Shown here: positions 46,827-55,573 of the stretch, piece by piece | Layout of the letters: each line of letters starts with the position of its first letter | Position numbering within the stretch: position 1 is the stretch's first letter | Source of the DNA: Oceanispirochaeta sp. M1 | Lineage (GTDB): Bacteria; Spirochaetota; Spirochaetia; DSM-2461 | Length of the DNA stretch: 64,000 nt | Assembly (NCBI RefSeq): GCF_003346715.1 | Contig: NZ_QQPQ01000003.1 | Location: 1 to 64,000, forward strand | Reading direction: 5' to 3' | Made by a program: the position numbers and the translations under genes | The notes under the pieces: generated by a model | The model's input: the letters and a program-made list of their open reading frames with translations, nothing else | Databases searched by the model: none | Told to the model about the DNA's origin: nothing

Positions 46827-47492
46827 ATGAGAGTTTGTATCCGGTCAAACATAATTTTAATAATCTTCTTTTTAATGGGAGTCCTATATCTGAGGGCAGA
46901 GGAAATCGTCGAAACGGAGGAAATCCTCGAATCGGAGGAAATAACTTTTAAAACAGTTTACCGGGATGATCATGTCTTTGAGACCAGAGGTATCGTTTAT
47001 GTCCGGGGCGATATGGATGATCTTAATACTGTGCTCCTGGATGTTCATGATTATCGTCACTGGATTCTTGACGGTCTTACCCGCAGGAGTGTTCAAAGTG
47101 ATGAACTTCCCGCTTTACTTGTAGATGTGCTTGTTGATCCTCAGAATTCAGATGAAATTAAAATAATCTATGATCTAAACAGATTTCTCAAGTTTAGAGG
47201 ATTGTCCGCAAGCTTTCGTACAGAATGGGACTATGGAGCTTCAGGTGTTCTGAGAAGTCTCTCTTTTATCTATTCCGGCAGGAAATCCTATCTAAGAGAG
47301 GGGCGTTATACCTTTAATTTTACAGAAACTGCTGAGGGCATAGGGATAGAGTTTGTTTGTGAGGCCAGGTTATCAGGGCTCCTCGATCTGTTCTTCACTG
47401 TCAGAATCTATGATAAAAATATGAGCTTTTATATCAGAGGTCTCTCTGGAAATCTTAAAAAAAGATTGGAGTCTGATTCTCAAACCCCTTAA
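46827..47492 (+). CDS. Exported SRPBCC/START-like protein, unknown
   Basis: 221 residues. A signal peptide (about 1-24, ending YLRA-EE) is followed by an acidic stretch with a doubled E-x-EEI pattern. The rest is about 170 residues resembling a START/polyketide-cyclase helix-grip fold (RGDMDDLNTVLLDVHDYRHWI, then alternating strands and a C-terminal helix). Such proteins bind lipids or hydrophobic ligands; periplasmic relatives are uncharacterised. A GGGGGAGAG box precedes the ATG. Divergent from the MATE operon. Confidence 0.65.
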   Translation: MRVCIRSNIILIIFFLMGVLYLRAEEIVETEEILESEEITFKTVYRDDHVFETRGIVYVRGDMDDLNTVLLDVHDYRHWILDGLTRRSVQSDELPALLVDVLVDPQNSDEIKIIYDLNRFLKFRGLSASFRTEWDYGASGVLRSLSFIYSGRKSYLREGRYTFNFTETAEGIGIEFVCEARLSGLLDLFFTVRIYDKNMSFYIRGLSGNLKKRLESDSQTP

Positions 47493-47514
47493 CTTTGCTC
47501 TTGAAGATGAATCC

Positions 47515-48633
47515 TTATTCTTCTGCAGAATGTTCTTTATTTATGGTTCTGATAGTCTCCAGATTATCCATAAAGACATTAATCAGTTCGGGATCAAAAT
47601 GCTTCCCTCTCTGCTCATCCAGATATTTCAGACAATCCTCTTCACTCCAGGCCATTTTATAGGGTCTGGTGCTGCTTAAGGCATCAAAAACGTCGGCTAT
47701 AGCCGTAATTCTGGCTTCAATAGGTATTGCTTCCCCCTTGATACCAAGAGGATAACCGCTTCCATCCCATTTTTCATGGTGGTTAAGAGCAATATTAGCA
47801 GCTGTTTCGATAAGAACTTCAGAGTTTTCGTCAAAAACCTTTCGGTCAATTTCATCATTCTTCATAAAGCTGTCAATGAATCTGTTTTCTGAAAGAATCT
47901 CATGACCGTACTGACAATGATTCTGCATTTCATGCCATTCAGGATTTGTCAGCTTTCCCTCTTTCAGAAGTATATTGTCAAGTATTCCTATCTTACCGAT
48001 ATCATGTACAGGGGATGCCAGTTTTATCAGGTTAATCCTTTTTTCATTCCAGCCGAGTCCCCGGGCCAGACAGGCTGCATATTCAGAAACTCTCAGGAAA
48101 TGGTTTCCAGTTTCAAAGTCTCTGTATTCCGCAGCCTGTGAGAGTATTCCAATTATCTGCCGTCTTGAGATATCGAGCTGTTTATTCCGGAGTTCCAGTT
48201 CCTGAGTTCTTTCCTTGACCAGTTCTTCAAGATGCTTTTTATATCTTCTGTTTTCTTTAAGGAGAGTAGATTTTTCCAGGACTTTATTAATAGAATATTC
48301 AAGTAGACCAAGATCCTGAATAGGTTTTATCAGATAGTCCCATGCTCCCAGTCTGAGAGCCTGTACCGCATCATTCAGACGGTTGGCACCGGATATCACT
48401 ATAATAGGTATTTCATCATCCATCTCCCTCACAGCAGCAAGAACTTCAAGTCCATCTGCACCCGGCATTCTTAAATCTGTGAGAACAACATCAGGTCTTT
48501 CCTTTTTAGCAATCTCTATTCCCTGCAGGCCATCACCTGCTGTGATTACCTCAAAATCAATATCTTCGAGATAATACTGAAGTACCTGGCGGAGAATCGG
48601 CTCATCATCAATCACTAATATTTTTGAATTCAT
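47515..48633 (-). CDS. Receiver-HD-GYP c-di-GMP phosphodiesterase
   Basis: 372-residue response regulator. The receiver has phosphoacceptor Asp in VLTDLRMPGADG. A coiled linker (about 125-160) leads to an HD-GYP domain with HDIGKIGI, HHEKWDGSGYP and ADVFDALSS, all metal and substrate residues present. It should hydrolyse c-di-GMP when its receiver is phosphorylated. Opposes the GGDEF enzyme encoded at 43.6 kb. Single gene, convergent with the exported START-like gene. Confidence 0.92.
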   Translation of the reverse strand: MNSKILVIDDEPILRQVLQYYLEDIDFEVITAGDGLQGIEIAKKERPDVVLTDLRMPGADGLEVLAAVREMDDEIPIIVISGANRLNDAVQALRLGAWDYLIKPIQDLGLLEYSINKVLEKSTLLKENRRYKKHLEELVKERTQELELRNKQLDISRRQIIGILSQAAEYRDFETGNHFLRVSEYAACLARGLGWNEKRINLIKLASPVHDIGKIGILDNILLKEGKLTNPEWHEMQNHCQYGHEILSENRFIDSFMKNDEIDRKVFDENSEVLIETAANIALNHHEKWDGSGYPLGIKGEAIPIEARITAIADVFDALSSTRPYKMAWSEEDCLKYLDEQRGKHFDPELINVFMDNLETIRTINKEHSAEE

Positions 48634-48745
48634 ATTGTACTTCTGCTCCAGATTCTGATATTAATGAATTTTGCATCATCCCTGTACTGGAATCAAGAGT
48701 ATTCGTATAAGAATAAGAGCTATTGTATATGCAGAAACCGATGTG

Positions 48746-49399
48746 TCAGCAGAGATATAGATAAAAACCCATAAAAAAACTGATACCTCCGGCCAGTACA
48801 AATAGATGCCAGATTACATGACTCATGGGTATTTTCTTTGAAATATAGAAGATAATTCCAAATGTATAACATCCGCCGCCGATAAAAATCCATTTCATGA
48901 AATCCATTGGAAGTACAGCCATCATGGGTTTGACCGCAAAAATCAATAGCCAGCCCATGGGAAGATACATTAAATCTGATATCAGGTGTTTCTCTCTGAA
49001 TATAAGTGTCTTTGAGAGGATTCCCAGTAGGGCTATTCCCCAGATTACTCCGAAAATTATCCAGCCCCAGACTCCCTGCAGACCCAGCAGTACTGCGGGT
49101 GTGTAGGTTCCGGCAATCAGCAGATAGATAGCCGCCTGATCAATGATACGGAATACCCTATTAATCCGGGGCATATCTGAGAATTGATGAGTCAATGCAG
49201 ATGATAAATAGAGGAGTATCTGAAAAGACCCGTATATTGAATATGATACATAGGCCAGGGTTGAGCCGCCGTTTACCGCTGTCTGTTGTAAAAGGATTAC
49301 GAGACCGGCAATACTGAGACCGGCTCCAATGCTGTGGGTGAAAGAGTTTAATTTCTCTTCAACACTATGTTTTTCCAAATCGTACATTCCTGTTGTCAT
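48746..49399 (-). CDS. Hemolysin III / YqfA family (PAQR-like) membrane protein
   Basis: 217 residues with seven membrane spans. The conserved histidine/serine motifs of the family are present: EEKLNSFTHSIGAGLS near the N-terminus, FRIIDQAAIYLLIAGTYTP in the middle, and SHVIWHLFVLAGG near the end. These residues form the metal site in the related PAQR receptors and suggest hydrolase-like chemistry on lipids. The hemolysin name is historical. Its physiological role is not established. Confidence 0.88.
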   Translation of the reverse strand: MTTGMYDLEKHSVEEKLNSFTHSIGAGLSIAGLVILLQQTAVNGGSTLAYVSYSIYGSFQILLYLSSALTHQFSDMPRINRVFRIIDQAAIYLLIAGTYTPAVLLGLQGVWGWIIFGVIWGIALLGILSKTLIFREKHLISDLMYLPMGWLLIFAVKPMMAVLPMDFMKWIFIGGGCYTFGIIFYISKKIPMSHVIWHLFVLAGGISFFMGFYLYLC

Positions 49400-49676
49400 G
49401 GTTCAAAGATAACAGCAAAGGTGAAAGTCATATATGGTGTGAAAGGACTATTTAATCTTAAACAGTACTTTTTAACTAATTTAGAACAAGCTGTACTGCT
49501 CCCACAGGGCAGGTTTATCCACGGATGATTATTGAATCGGTGACGGCATATTCCTGTGATATCATTTTTTTATTTTACATCAGTCCCGGGCTGCTGTCAT
49601 CTGATACCTGAATAAGTAATGTTCCGCTAATGCTCCGGGGCTTGTTTATTCTTTTTCGCTGTTTTATGAAGTAGGG

Positions 49677-50954
49677 ATGACTGAACAAAGCACTCATAAA
49701 CATAGAAATACAAAAGGTCTGTTTCGTACCCTGTTCCATCTGAAGGGTAATCCCAGGGCCTGTGTGTATACAGAACCCTTATGGGGTATTCCTTATAGTC
49801 TCTATGCTCCCTTTGTTACAGTTTATATGTATGCCATGGGTGTCTTTGATGCACAGATTGGTCTTCTCCTCAGCATCGGAATGATCTTTCAGGTCATTGC
49901 AGCCATTGTTGGCGGCATTGTTACGGATAAACTGGGACGCCGGCTCACTACAATTATTTTTGATACAATATCCTGGTCTATTCCGGCACTTCTCTGGGCT
50001 TTCGCTCAGAATTTCTGGTGGTTCTTTGCTGCGGTGATTTTCAACAGTGCCTGGCAGATTACAAATAATTCCTGGAATTGTCTCCTGGTTGAAGACTGTG
50101 ATGAGTCTCTTCTGGTCAATGTATATACCTGGGTTCATATTGCTGGATTGATTGCGGTATTTTTTGCTCCCATTTCCGCCTTTTTTGTGGAACACTATAC
50201 CATGGTGAAAACTGTAAGAGTCCTCTATCTGATTACATTTGTATCAATGACTCTGAAGTTTATTATTCTGTACAGATGGACAAGTGAAACTGAAATGGGG
50301 ATACAGCGGAAAAGGGAGACAGCTTCCATACCGATGAAAAGAATGCTTCTGGATTACAGACATGTGCTAACTCAGATAATGAAAACTCCTCATACCCTGT
50401 ACCTTATCGCTTTTCTTGTATTCTTTAATATCGGAAGCCTTGTAACAACTAATTTTTTCGGTCTTTACATCACAAAAAATCTGGATATTCCTGAGCATTT
50501 TCTTGCTGTGTTTCCCATGATCCGGGCCGCAATTATTCTGGTATTTATGTTATTTCTGCAGGATCGTTTTAATCGCTACTCATTTAAAATAATGATGGCT
50601 CTGGGGCTATTTCTCTATTTTCTTGCAAACCTGCTTCTTATTGCAGCTCCCGAAGAAAATCTTATTTATCTATTTATATATGCTGCAGTAGAAGCAATTG
50701 CCTTTACTCTGGTTAATCCCAGAAGAGATTCCATGCTGGTCTGGTTTGTGGATAAAGAAGAGAGGGCAAGGGTAAATGGAGTCATTTATGTTCTTATGAT
50801 AGGATTTTCGATCCCCTTTGGATGGATTAGCGGTCTATTATCCTCCTGGAACAGAGTACTGCCTTTTATCTTGAATATGGCTGTATATCTGTTCTGTGTG
50901 ATAATGATACTCAGGTCGGGTTTTTTAAATGATCAAAGGGACGAAGTTCAATAA
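49677..50954 (+). CDS. MFS transporter, unknown substrate
   Basis: 425 residues with 12 predicted membrane spans. The loop 2-3 motif reads GGIVTDKLGRR, the MFS A-motif. The first helix has an unusual GIPYSLYAPFVTVYM start that recurs in spirochaete and clostridial MFS proteins near sugar genes. There is no regulator next to it and no co-transcribed enzyme, so the substrate is open. The start codon follows AGTAGGG. Confidence 0.8.
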   Translation: MTEQSTHKHRNTKGLFRTLFHLKGNPRACVYTEPLWGIPYSLYAPFVTVYMYAMGVFDAQIGLLLSIGMIFQVIAAIVGGIVTDKLGRRLTTIIFDTISWSIPALLWAFAQNFWWFFAAVIFNSAWQITNNSWNCLLVEDCDESLLVNVYTWVHIAGLIAVFFAPISAFFVEHYTMVKTVRVLYLITFVSMTLKFIILYRWTSETEMGIQRKRETASIPMKRMLLDYRHVLTQIMKTPHTLYLIAFLVFFNIGSLVTTNFFGLYITKNLDIPEHFLAVFPMIRAAIILVFMLFLQDRFNRYSFKIMMALGLFLYFLANLLLIAAPEENLIYLFIYAAVEAIAFTLVNPRRDSMLVWFVDKEERARVNGVIYVLMIGFSIPFGWISGLLSSWNRVLPFILNMAVYLFCVIMILRSGFLNDQRDEVQ

Positions 50955-51033
50955 GAGATGACATATAAGTTTCAAGCTGTTAATATAAGATTAGTGTAAT
51001 TTTCATATTTTTTACTATACTTACTAATAAAGC

Positions 51034-52749
51034 ATGAATAACAAAAAACTTAATATCAAATCTATATTTTTTATTCTCATAATACTCTTTTCATTGGTAT
51101 TAACATTGTCAATCAGCTCTGATGATTATGTTGATGATCAGATAATACGTTTTGGTCTGGTGCCGGATTATAATCCCTTTACATTTGTTGATAACAAAGG
51201 GAATCCCTCAGGATTTTATATTGAGTTGTTCTCTGAAATTATCAGAGAGTTCGGTTATGAACCTGAATTTATAGTTGCTCCCTTTCAGGATCTGTATCCC
51301 CGTATCCTTAATGATGAAATAGATATTTTTTCTACCATACTCCGGATTGAATCCCGTGAGGATTTATTTTACTGGCCTCGGGAAGCCACAGTTACGGGAT
51401 GGGGACAGTTTTTTATTGAAAGCAGTGCTGAGCTCAATGACATACACGAACTTCAGCATCAGAACGTAGGCATTGTCAGGGATGAAGCTCAGGGACAGGT
51501 CTTTCAGGAATATATGAAAGATCTCGGCATCATCGTGGAAACAACAGCATATGAAAATTTTGAAGATATGATTGATGCTGTTATCGATGGCAGTGTTATC
51601 GGAGGAGTTGCTCAAAATACTGTTCTTTGGGGTAACGAAAGAATCAAGGCAACGGGTATTGTGTTCTCCCCTTTAAACGGCTATACAACCTGTTCTATTA
51701 CTAATTACAGAATGATTCCACTCATTGATCAGTTCAGTGAACGTCTTGGAGAACTCAAGAATGATTCAGACTCTTATTACTGGTCAATGTATAAAAAATG
51801 GTATTCTTCAGAAGGATATATTCTTACTGTTTTACCTTCCTGGTTCAGAATTGCAGCACTTTCGGTTCTTTCTCTTGTAATTCTTCTTCTCACTTTTTCC
51901 TGGTATCTGCAGAAGAGGGTGAATAGGGCAACAAAGGAATTAAAGAATCTGAATGAGTCTTTAGAGGATAAAGTTGCTCAAAGGACTAAAGATCTGCAGA
52001 AAGCAGCAGTGAAGCTTGCAGATTCAGAAAAGGCCTCCATTACCATGCGTCTTGTGAGCGGGATCGCTCATGAGATAAATACGCCTATTGGAATTGTTGT
52101 TACCGCAACCTCTCATCTGGAAGAAGAGGTTAAGAGATTAAGAACAGCCTACAAGGAAGATAAACTTTCCATGGAGCAGTTTGAGGCTTTTCTGGATGAA
52201 TCATCAGAGGTCCTTTCAATGACTGCGAATAATCTGCAGCGCTCTGTCGAACTGATTACAAATTTCCGTAATGTTAACTCTGATCAGTCCCTTAAAGAGA
52301 AAAGAGAAATAGAACTGAACTCTTATATAAAAAGTATTGTTAAATCAATTCAGCCTCAGTTTAAAAAGACAAAACACAAAATCCATCTCAACCTGAAACA
52401 TTGCAGTGTTGTCACCTATCCGGATATTCTGATTCATATTCTTCTTAACCTGATGATCAACTCCCTGACTCACGGCTTCAGAGATAAAGATGAAGGACAT
52501 ATTTATATTTCAGCCATGGAAGAGAACGGTCATATTAAAATTATCCATACGGATACAGGATCTGGTATTTCAGATGAGGCTGCAGAGCATATTTTCGAGC
52601 CTTTTTATACAAGCAACAGGGAAGAGGGGAATACGGGACTTGGTCTAAGTATTGTCTATAATTTTATTCATGACATTCTGAAAGGAAGTATTACAATGAA
52701 AAGTCAGCCCGGGATATATACAAAATTCTGTATTGAATTTGATGTCTAA
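51034..52749 (+). CDS. Sensor kinase with periplasmic SBP3 domain
   Basis: 571 residues. A signal anchor (about 10-28) is followed by a family 3 solute-binding domain (about 38-265) that probably senses an amino acid or similar ligand. A membrane span (about 275-293), a coiled coil (about 295-330) and a HisKA domain with the phosphoacceptor in GIAHEINTP come next. An HATPase part with NLMINSLTHGF, DTGSGIS and GLGLSIVYN ends it. No cognate regulator is adjacent; the stand-alone receivers upstream are candidates. Confidence 0.9.
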   Translation: MNNKKLNIKSIFFILIILFSLVLTLSISSDDYVDDQIIRFGLVPDYNPFTFVDNKGNPSGFYIELFSEIIREFGYEPEFIVAPFQDLYPRILNDEIDIFSTILRIESREDLFYWPREATVTGWGQFFIESSAELNDIHELQHQNVGIVRDEAQGQVFQEYMKDLGIIVETTAYENFEDMIDAVIDGSVIGGVAQNTVLWGNERIKATGIVFSPLNGYTTCSITNYRMIPLIDQFSERLGELKNDSDSYYWSMYKKWYSSEGYILTVLPSWFRIAALSVLSLVILLLTFSWYLQKRVNRATKELKNLNESLEDKVAQRTKDLQKAAVKLADSEKASITMRLVSGIAHEINTPIGIVVTATSHLEEEVKRLRTAYKEDKLSMEQFEAFLDESSEVLSMTANNLQRSVELITNFRNVNSDQSLKEKREIELNSYIKSIVKSIQPQFKKTKHKIHLNLKHCSVVTYPDILIHILLNLMINSLTHGFRDKDEGHIYISAMEENGHIKIIHTDTGSGISDEAAEHIFEPFYTSNREEGNTGLGLSIVYNFIHDILKGSITMKSQPGIYTKFCIEFDV

Positions 52750-52781
52750 GGCTTTACTGATTCCCCTTTAACCCGGAAGTA

Positions 52782-53243
52782 TTACAGATCCTTCGGCTTT
52801 AGAAAGAATGAATCAATAACTGTAAAATCATCATCTTTTTCAAAACTGATAACCGCTGCGGAACATGTGGACATTGAAGTCTCAATATCCCTGATAGTTG
52901 TGGCTGCAATTGACATACCTGGATTGTGACCGAATATAAATACACAGTCATATTTTCCAAGTGCTCCATAGGCAGTCTGAAGTATGTCATTTACTGACGC
53001 CAGATATAAGGAGGATTTTTCCTCTATATCGGTAATTTCAAATTGATCAGCCATCAGCTGTGCCGTTGTCAGGGCTCTCAGAGCCGGGCTGGTAAATATT
53101 TTATCAGGGATGATACCCCGTGCTTTAAGTTCCCTGGCTATTATGGGGGCATCTTTTATTCCTCTTTTATTGAGAGGTCTGTCAAAATCGTCTTTTCCTG
53201 CATGCCAGTCGGATTTGCCGTGTCTAATCAGTACAAGTTTCAT
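52782..53243 (-). CDS. sixA: Phosphohistidine phosphatase SixA
   Basis: 153-residue histidine phosphatase-family protein. The catalytic RHG motif is LIRHGKSDW at the N-terminus and the second histidine is in FGHNPG. Length and arrangement match SixA, which removes phosphate from phosphohistidine on Hpt domains or on the nitrogen phosphotransferase system. It is convergent to the SBP3-kinase gene and divergent from rpsD. A phosphorelay role here is suggestive only. Confidence 0.88.
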   Translation of the reverse strand: MKLVLIRHGKSDWHAGKDDFDRPLNKRGIKDAPIIARELKARGIIPDKIFTSPALRALTTAQLMADQFEITDIEEKSSLYLASVNDILQTAYGALGKYDCVFIFGHNPGMSIAATTIRDIETSMSTCSAAVISFEKDDDFTVIDSFFLKPKDL

Positions 53244-53332
53244 TTTCTATCCTTACACACCGTGATTACAACAGCAATATTAAGCTAAAATTGCTGTTGA
53301 TGAAAATGTCTAATTCCATCAGTCCTCTTATA

Positions 53333-53361
53333 TTGACTCTATATGTGGAACAATATATTAT
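53333..53361 (+). promoter_or_regulatory. rpsD promoter and leader hairpin
   Basis: -35 TTGACT (53333-53338), 17-bp spacer, -10 TATTAT (53356-53361). The leader then contains a 7-bp hairpin, ACGCTCT-cta-AGAGTGT (53367-53383, one G-T pair), and an AGGAG box 10 nt before the rpsD ATG. Confidence 0.75.
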
Positions 53362-53411
53362 GTCGGGACGCTCTCTAAGAGTGTAAAATATATATCAGGA
53401 GATATAAAGTA

Positions 53412-54029
53412 ATGGCAAGAAATTCCAAGGCAAAAGGGAAAATTGTCCGCCGCTTAGGTGTCAACATTTACGGTAACAGTAAATATGATAAATTACTTAA
53501 GAAGAAACCGCACGGACCGGGAATCGAAAAAGGTAAACGAATCCGTAAGAAAGAAAGCGATTTCGGTAGACAGTTAGTAGAGAAACAGAAGATCAGATTT
53601 GCATATGGACTGAGTGAAAAACAGTTCTTCAATTTGTTTGTAAAAGCTAAAAAGCTTAGCGGACTGACAGGTGACAACATGATGATCCTCCTCGAAAAAA
53701 GACTGGACAATGTTGTTTACAGACTGGGTCTTGGTTCTACAAGAACACAGGCCAGACAGTTGGTCAGCCACGGACACATTCATGTGAACGGTCGTCGTTG
53801 TAATATTCCATCAAGAACTCTCAAAGAGAGTGATGAAGTAACTATCAAAGATAGCGAAAAGAGTAAGAAACTTGTTCGGGAAAGTCTGGCTAGATCCAGT
53901 CAGCCCGTTCCTGTATGGCTTACTCTTTCTGAAGACAGCCTTAATGGCCGGATTGAAAGAAGTCCCTACCGGACTGATATTGTTTCCGTTGCCAACGAGC
54001 AGATGGTTGTTGAGTTCTACTCAAGATAA
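53412..54029 (+). CDS. rpsD: 30S ribosomal protein S4
   Basis: 205 residues, full length for bacterial S4, which nucleates 30S assembly on 16S rRNA and can repress its own mRNA. The S4 N-terminal region (RRLGVNIYG, GKRIRKKESDFGRQL) and the RNA-binding S4 domain (about 95-155, RLDNVVYRLGLGSTRTQARQLVSHGHIHVNG) are intact. It is monocistronic with its own promoter and terminator, not inside the alpha operon. It is the last clearly chromosomal core gene before the island. Confidence 0.98.
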   Translation: MARNSKAKGKIVRRLGVNIYGNSKYDKLLKKKPHGPGIEKGKRIRKKESDFGRQLVEKQKIRFAYGLSEKQFFNLFVKAKKLSGLTGDNMMILLEKRLDNVVYRLGLGSTRTQARQLVSHGHIHVNGRRCNIPSRTLKESDEVTIKDSEKSKKLVRESLARSSQPVPVWLTLSEDSLNGRIERSPYRTDIVSVANEQMVVEFYSR

Positions 54030-54044
54030 TCTATCATCATATTG

Positions 54045-54075
54045 AAAAAACCCGGTTTTATACCGGGTTTTTTTT
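54045..54075 (+). terminator. Intrinsic terminator of rpsD
   Basis: CCCGGT (54051-54056) pairs with ACCGGG (54062-54067) around a 5-nt loop, with flanking A-tract and T-tract extending the stem. Followed by nine T. Confidence 0.92.
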
Positions 54076-54453
54076 GTTATAATGACCCGCCATTTCCATC
54101 AAATCTCTCTATTTCCTTATTTTAATACTACATAAAGAGTTACTCAATATTTCATGCCTTTAATTCTTACGATTTCTTTCCAAATCCTCCCATCTTTAAT
54201 GCTAATTGCTTACACAACTGCCTACACGGCAATAGAAAGAAGTCCATATTCAGAAACAAATTAACATTCAAGCACCTTCACAAAGGCTGCAGTCTTTTTC
54301 CCAATAAAGGCAGGTTTTTCCCTATAATCGCCCTTGTTTCGGCTCTTTTGGACCACTGGTCATATGTTTTCTATATAAAACTGAACTTATCCACTTACCA
54401 AGCGGGACATTTCATACTACACATACAGCCATATGTAGTCTATAATGTCATGC
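54076..54453. other. Non-coding left end of the island
   Basis: No gene seen. Near the right end is an imperfect inverted repeat, ACTACACATA against TATGTAGT (about 54416-54438), then a perfect TATAAT (54441-54446) only 7 nt before the preferred AbiEi start. The repeat is in the position expected for autoregulation by the antitoxin. Confidence 0.45.
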
Positions 54454-55056
54454 ATGACCAATGAAACCAGAAATCGGATTATACAAGTCTTTACGGAACA
54501 CTCCGGTTACGCTAGGACCCAGGATATTCGTTCCAGTGGAATCCACCATAAATACCTCCAGCAGCTTGTCGAAGAAGGTTCAATCATCAGACTCAAACAC
54601 GGTCTTTACAGCCTGGTGGAAGTTGATAATTATGCCGTTCTTCAGGAAGCACTGCTTACGGTACCGGATGGAATCATCTGCATGGGAACAGCGCTCTCAT
54701 TCTATGAGCTGACAACATGGAATCCCCCGGAAACTCACATAGCAATCCAACGGGGAAGGAAGGTTGTGCTTCCAGATTATCCTCCTATTAAACTGTATCA
54801 TGTATCGGAAAACACTCTGACCCTTGGACGCACTGAGATCAAAGTGGATTCCGGACAAATGATCCCTATATATGACAGAGAGAGAGTCGTCTGTGATGCT
54901 GTACGATTCAGAAACAAGATAGGTATGGATATTATGAAGGAAGTTCTTAAAGAATATATGACAAGCAAACAAAAGGATCTCAACACCCTATACAGCTATG
55001 CACGAAAGCTTCGAATCGCAACAGTGCTCAACCAATACCTGGATGTGCTCCTATGA
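54454..55056 (+). CDS. abiEi: AbiEi-family antitoxin (type IV toxin-antitoxin)
   Basis: About 200 residues. The N-terminal winged helix (GYARTQDIRSSGIHHKYLQQLVEEGSIIRLKHGLY) and the C-terminal AbiEi domain (IICMGTALSFYELT, IYDRERVVCDAVRFRNKIG) are intact. AbiEi represses its own promoter and neutralises the AbiEii nucleotidyltransferase. The frame opens at 54445, but that ATG lies inside a TATAAT. The ATG at 54454 is preferred and the mRNA may be leaderless, as there is no ribosome-binding site. It overlaps the toxin remnant by 4 nt (ATGA). Confidence 0.87.
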   Translation: MTNETRNRIIQVFTEHSGYARTQDIRSSGIHHKYLQQLVEEGSIIRLKHGLYSLVEVDNYAVLQEALLTVPDGIICMGTALSFYELTTWNPPETHIAIQRGRKVVLPDYPPIKLYHVSENTLTLGRTEIKVDSGQMIPIYDRERVVCDAVRFRNKIGMDIMKEVLKEYMTSKQKDLNTLYSYARKLRIATVLNQYLDVLL

Positions 55057-55385
55057 AGAATCCAGCAGCATCTATCCAGGCTCGGTTACTTAATCTGTCC
55101 CGAAAAGAGAAGAAAGACTTTTATGATGTTTACGACATCCTGATAAACAAGAAGATAGATTCTGATATTTTGAAGGAAGCGATCAGACAAACCTTCGAAA
55201 GGAGACATACAGTTCTTCCCCAGGAGCCAGCAGTATTCCAGGAAAGCTTCGGTACAGATACTCGGAATCTACAATTATGGAAGGCTTTCCTGAACCGGAT
55301 CAAAGCAGAGCAGATTGATTTCTCTGTAGTTATTGAAAAGTTGCGAGAATACTTATTTCCCATATATCAGGAATTGAAGGAGTGA
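55053..55385 (+). pseudogene. abiEii: AbiEii toxin with in-frame loss of the catalytic core
   Basis: A 110-residue frame that joins two ends of an AbiEii nucleotidyltransferase. Residues 1-17 (MKNPAASIQARLLNLSR) match the usual N-terminus. From about residue 20 the sequence is KDFYDVYDILINKKIDS and then RQTFERRHTVLP, which normally lies near residue 200 or later, after the nucleotidyltransferase fold. The region that should hold the GS-type nucleotide motif and catalytic acidic residues is missing, probably 150-200 residues, without a frame shift. The product cannot be an active toxin, though it might still be made and bind AbiEi. Confidence 0.82.
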
Positions 55386-55409
55386 GAACAGAGGGGGGGG
55401 AGTCATTAC

Positions 55410-55573
55410 TTACCCTTATTTCTTCGTATCCAGTCGACAATATCATCCCTGTCAAAGTGAATAAGATTTCCTAACTTGATTTTGGGAATCACTCCTTAGG
55501 TGTTAAGGGTATAAATATTGCTTTCTGAAACCTGAATATATTTATCTACGAATCCGGCTTCACATCGGCTCAT
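55410..55573 (-). pseudogene. Excisionase-like helix-turn-helix gene with in-frame TAA
   Basis: Translation on the minus strand from an ATG at 55573 gives a 53-codon MerR/excisionase-like (HTH_17) sequence: YIQVSESNIYTLNT, a TAA, then GVIPKIKLGNLIHFDRDD and VDWIRRNKGK. Relatives read continuously through the stop position, often with Gln or Lys before G-x-IP-KI-LG. One substitution (for example CAA to TAA) would explain it. Such small proteins act as recombination directionality factors or element regulators. It is read towards the toxin remnant. Confidence 0.72.

Noticed and set aside
54030-54445. tRNA gene as island insertion site
   Set aside because: No T-loop or cloverleaf pattern was found at the left boundary or elsewhere in the window.
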